A DNA stretch of 64,000 bases from Molanna angustata (Eukaryota > Arthropoda > Insecta > Trichoptera > Molannidae): contig OY754987.1 in assembly GCA_963576475.1 (NCBI GenBank), forward strand, positions 3,570,036-3,634,035, read 5' to 3'. This document shows, piece by piece, positions 61,985-64,000 of the stretch (its first letter is position 1; every line of letters begins with the position of its first letter). Position numbers and translations under genes: made by a program. The notes under the pieces were generated by a model. It did not search any database, was not told the DNA's origin, and saw nothing but the letters and a program-made list of their open reading frames with translations.

Positions 61985-62378
61985 TATAATAATAATGCAC
62001 CGATAACAGAAGGACGGTCTCGCAATAAATTGAAAATAGCACTTCTACGATGAATTTCAAGATCAAGGGGGGTTGAGCCTGTCAAAATTGGCAGGGCTTC
62101 GGTGGGGCTTGTTCTGTAAGCTTTGGATAGTGCAATGAGAGCGAATCTTTGGCCTGAAAACGAGGTTCATCGAATATGCTGAAACTCGCAGGCTTTAGAC
62201 CAACAGCTAGCCGCATAGCAAGCGATGCCAAGATAAACGGCTTTGTAGAAAAGGCGGGAGATAGGAAATTGCAGACCCCAACTTGCTTTGGCGAGGTGTC
62301 CTATTTTAATGAAAGCAAACTTAGCCTTATCGACACACGATTTAGCATGATTTTTGAAACTCGGTCCCCTTAGTAATT
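61985..62378 (-). mobile_element. R1-clade LINE fragment
   Basis: Minus strand: AKFAFIKIGHLAKASWGLQF, RLFYKAVYLGIACYAASCWS, then across a stop FALIALSKAYRT and TEALPILTGSTPLDLEIH. The KA..F..L......WGL....LR.LY......I..YG...W order is that of R1/TRAS-type elements. It abuts a family Y copy. Confidence 0.7.
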
Positions 62379-62885
62379 GGTGATTGTTGCGCAAGCGCAT
62401 AAATTGATCATGTAAACCAACCGACGCGACGATAGATCGTAAGCCTTTACACATTGGTACAAGTAGGTAAATAAGCCAAAAATGAAATGTTATTTCCGGC
62501 GCAGTTCAGGGATGACATATGTGCGAGAACATTGTCACCTCATGTATAAGGACTGTCGATTTCATTACTCACGAAAAAAAATCTCAATAGATGGCGTAAC
62601 AAAAAGTTTTCTTCGTTACTTCATAGATGGTGATGGTGTGTTTCAGCTTATTTTCAAAAATTCAGTTTCTCATTATTAAAATATATAGAACTTTCAAAAT
62701 TGCATTAATTAGAGAACTCAATAAAAAAGCATAATTGGTGAATTTTGAGCAAGCACATAAAGTGGTAACGTAAACAAGCCGATGACAGGTCGTAAGCCCT
62801 GTAGGTGACATTATTTCACGGTTCTCCTATAATATTACAAATTCCTATCCATTGAGATGTTTAAAATTTGTCATAAAAATGTATC
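62379..62885 (+). mobile_element. Foldback element family Y, partial copy
   Basis: Left arm GTTGCGCAAGCGCATAAATT, interior ACACATTGGTACAAGTAGG to GATGGTGATGGTGTG (complement of the 39.6-39.9 kb interior), right arm AAGCATAATTGGTGAA through GACAGGTCGTAAGCCCTGTA to ATTGAGATGTTTAAAA. Confidence 0.6.
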
Positions 62886-63062
62886 TACCTATGTATACTA
62901 TTTATCTTTGTTTCGTGTTTTCAAAATATATTCGGCCTTAAGGGTTCAGTTGGATAGGTACCTGACTGCCGATCCAAGAGTCACGGATTCGATTCTCGGT
63001 GAAGACCCAGTTTTTAATTGTGTTTTAAATCTGGATCTGTGAGACGATGAATATCGCAAGTC

Positions 63063-63439
63063 GAATATATTTTTTAATTGCATATACGCAAACATTGGAT
63101 TTTTTTCCCTGACGGGAGTCAAATGATATTTTTATTGACAGTATGATACGTGTCTTTTTTGTGTGTTCATTTAGTCATCCGATGTTGATTTGTTTATTTT
63201 TATTGTTTGTTTTTATTTTCGTTTATACTAGATGTAAGAAATTGTATTTTTTTTTACATCTAAATAAAATACATACAATACAATACAATACAAAGGCATA
63301 ATTGGTGAACGTTGCGCAAGCGCATAAAGTGATCACGTAAGCCAGCCGATGACAGGTCGTTAGCCCTGTAGGTGCCTGAGTTCCTGGTTCTTCAACAATA
63401 TCCCATCTTTGTCTCTATTGAGATGTTATTGTCAATAAA
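63063..63439 (+). mobile_element. Foldback Y element (with a retro tail) inside SINE 3
   Basis: Left end GCATATACGCAAACATTGGA and CCTGACGGGAGTCAAATG, as at 16.75 kb. Next comes a LINE/SINE-like 3' tail (63140-63290) with hairpin AGATGTAA/TTACATCT at 63230-63261 and an AATACAATACAATACAA end, then the right arm of Y (GGTGAACGTTGCGCAAGCG to TCTATTGAGATGTTATTG). The whole is bracketed by AATATCGCAAGTC at 63050-63062 and 63440-63452. Confidence 0.7.
63230..63261 (+). other. Retroelement 3' stem-loop
   Basis: AGATGTAA pairs with TTACATCT, followed within 10 bp by an A-rich AATAAAATACATACAATAC tail. Confidence 0.6.
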
Positions 63440-63550
63440 AATATCGCAAGTCTCCAGAATGTGACAACTTGTTATTGGGTGGATGTTAAATTATTATTTG
63501 AAATAATACCTGTTAAATGTCCGAGAAGCCTGCATAAAAATAAAATAAAA

Positions 63551-64000
63551 AAATTAAGTTGAGTAGTTTTATAATAATTTATAAATGTGAAGTGGAAGAA
63601 ACAAAGTTTTTTGTTACCAAAATTTTTATTTAAAAATGTTATTTACTTAATAATTTATAATTGTAAATTTTGTATAGGTAGGTACATGCCATTGTTTATT
63701 AAGTAAATACATATTTTTGAAAATTCTGTTTAACTGCTGTATTTCAAACATTGATATAAAATGCTATGAGACTATGAACAATTCAAAATAAAATCAAATA
63801 TTACCATAGGAGTGAACATTGTGAACAATCTCATAATCAGTGCAGAGGTTCATTGATAAAACTATGAACGACGTACTTAACCTAAAACACTCACATTTCA
63901 AAGGATCAGTCAAAGATATAGCTGATTCGACTCTCTTTAAAAATGTCCTCCTAAATCTTACCAACGTGATCGCGGACATGTAGGATATCATATTTTTTGC
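63551..64000. other. Unrecognised AT-rich DNA
   Basis: The minus-strand ORF 63794-63991 has no recognisable motif; it runs close to the window edge and could not be judged further. Confidence 0.4.

Larger units (their letters stand above)
62938..63550 (+). mobile_element. SINE family 3 copy split by an insertion
   Basis: Head 62938-63010 (GGGTTCAGTTGGATAGG, GATTCGATTCTCGG), body to GAGACGATGAATATCGCAAG, then a 377-bp insert, then the body resumes TCTCCAGAATGTGACAACTT and ends CCTGTTAAATGTCCGAGAAG with an A-rich tail. The intact copy at 50775-50985 confirms the join. Confidence 0.75.

Noticed and set aside
1..64000. Endogenous retrovirus or LTR element
   Set aside because: No protease, integrase or long terminal repeat was recognised; all reverse transcriptases seen are of non-LTR type.

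Overview
The window looks like AT-rich nuclear DNA of an insect, most probably a moth or butterfly. Four observations support this. (1) The only convincing host coding exon is an Osiris-type first exon (about 47.4 kb), a family restricted to insects. (2) The DNA is packed with non-LTR retrotransposons, tRNA-headed SINEs and small DNA transposons. (3) Several short dispersed motifs (the GAAGTCGGTTAA end, the '..GTAGGCAGAG..' short repeat, abundant TACCTAC strings) are ones I associate with lepidopteran intergenic DNA. (4) An R4/Dong-type element sits in a TTA/TAA microsatellite, the target type described for Dong of Bombyx. There are no bacterial features, operons or CRISPR arrays.

Layout. 0-8 kb: dispersed repeat family A, a CAAGAC/GTCTTG palindrome, decayed LINE tails, SINEs, a foldback element, and a PIF/Harbinger element inserted inside a LINE coding remnant. 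8.3-12.1 kb: a nearly complete minus-strand CR1/L2-type LINE with one frameshift. 12-21 kb: fragments, including RTE-like tails, a hammerhead-like palindrome and a truncated piggyBac transposase. 21.6-25.3 kb: a long minus-strand LINE meeting the 3' UTR of another LINE head-to-head; the second one contains a smaller insertion with a 14-bp target-site duplication. 25-31.6 kb: LINE tails, SINEs and the largest stretch that looks unique (about 28.0-30.1 kb). 31.7-35.6 kb: an R4/Dong-type element with an unbroken 1229-codon ORF. 36-42.3 kb: two tandem arrays (98 bp x 5 and 162 bp x 13), a Penelope-like palindrome with a 14-bp duplication, and a long-inverted-repeat foldback element. 43-46 kb: SINEs and minus-strand LINEs. 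47.4 kb: the Osiris exon with a good splice donor. I find no later exon to the window end, so its first intron would be at least 16 kb unless the gene is a broken copy. 48-64 kb: LINE and SINE remnants, a DD41D-type mariner, RTE and R1-type remnants, and nested foldback/SINE insertions.

How the parts relate. Most of the DNA records successive transposition, and several insertions can be ordered by nesting and target-site duplications: SINE in Harbinger in LINE; LINE tail in LINE tail; foldback in SINE; mariner in repeat H; palindrome in repeat Z. A recurring theme is a short hairpin in the 3' part of most LINE 3' UTRs, with stem sequences that differ between families while the fold is kept. 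The features most worth testing are this hairpin set, the intact R4/Dong element, the 162-bp array and its dispersed progenitor, and the two hammerhead-like palindromes. All boundaries were read by eye and are approximate unless a duplication or inverted repeat fixes them.
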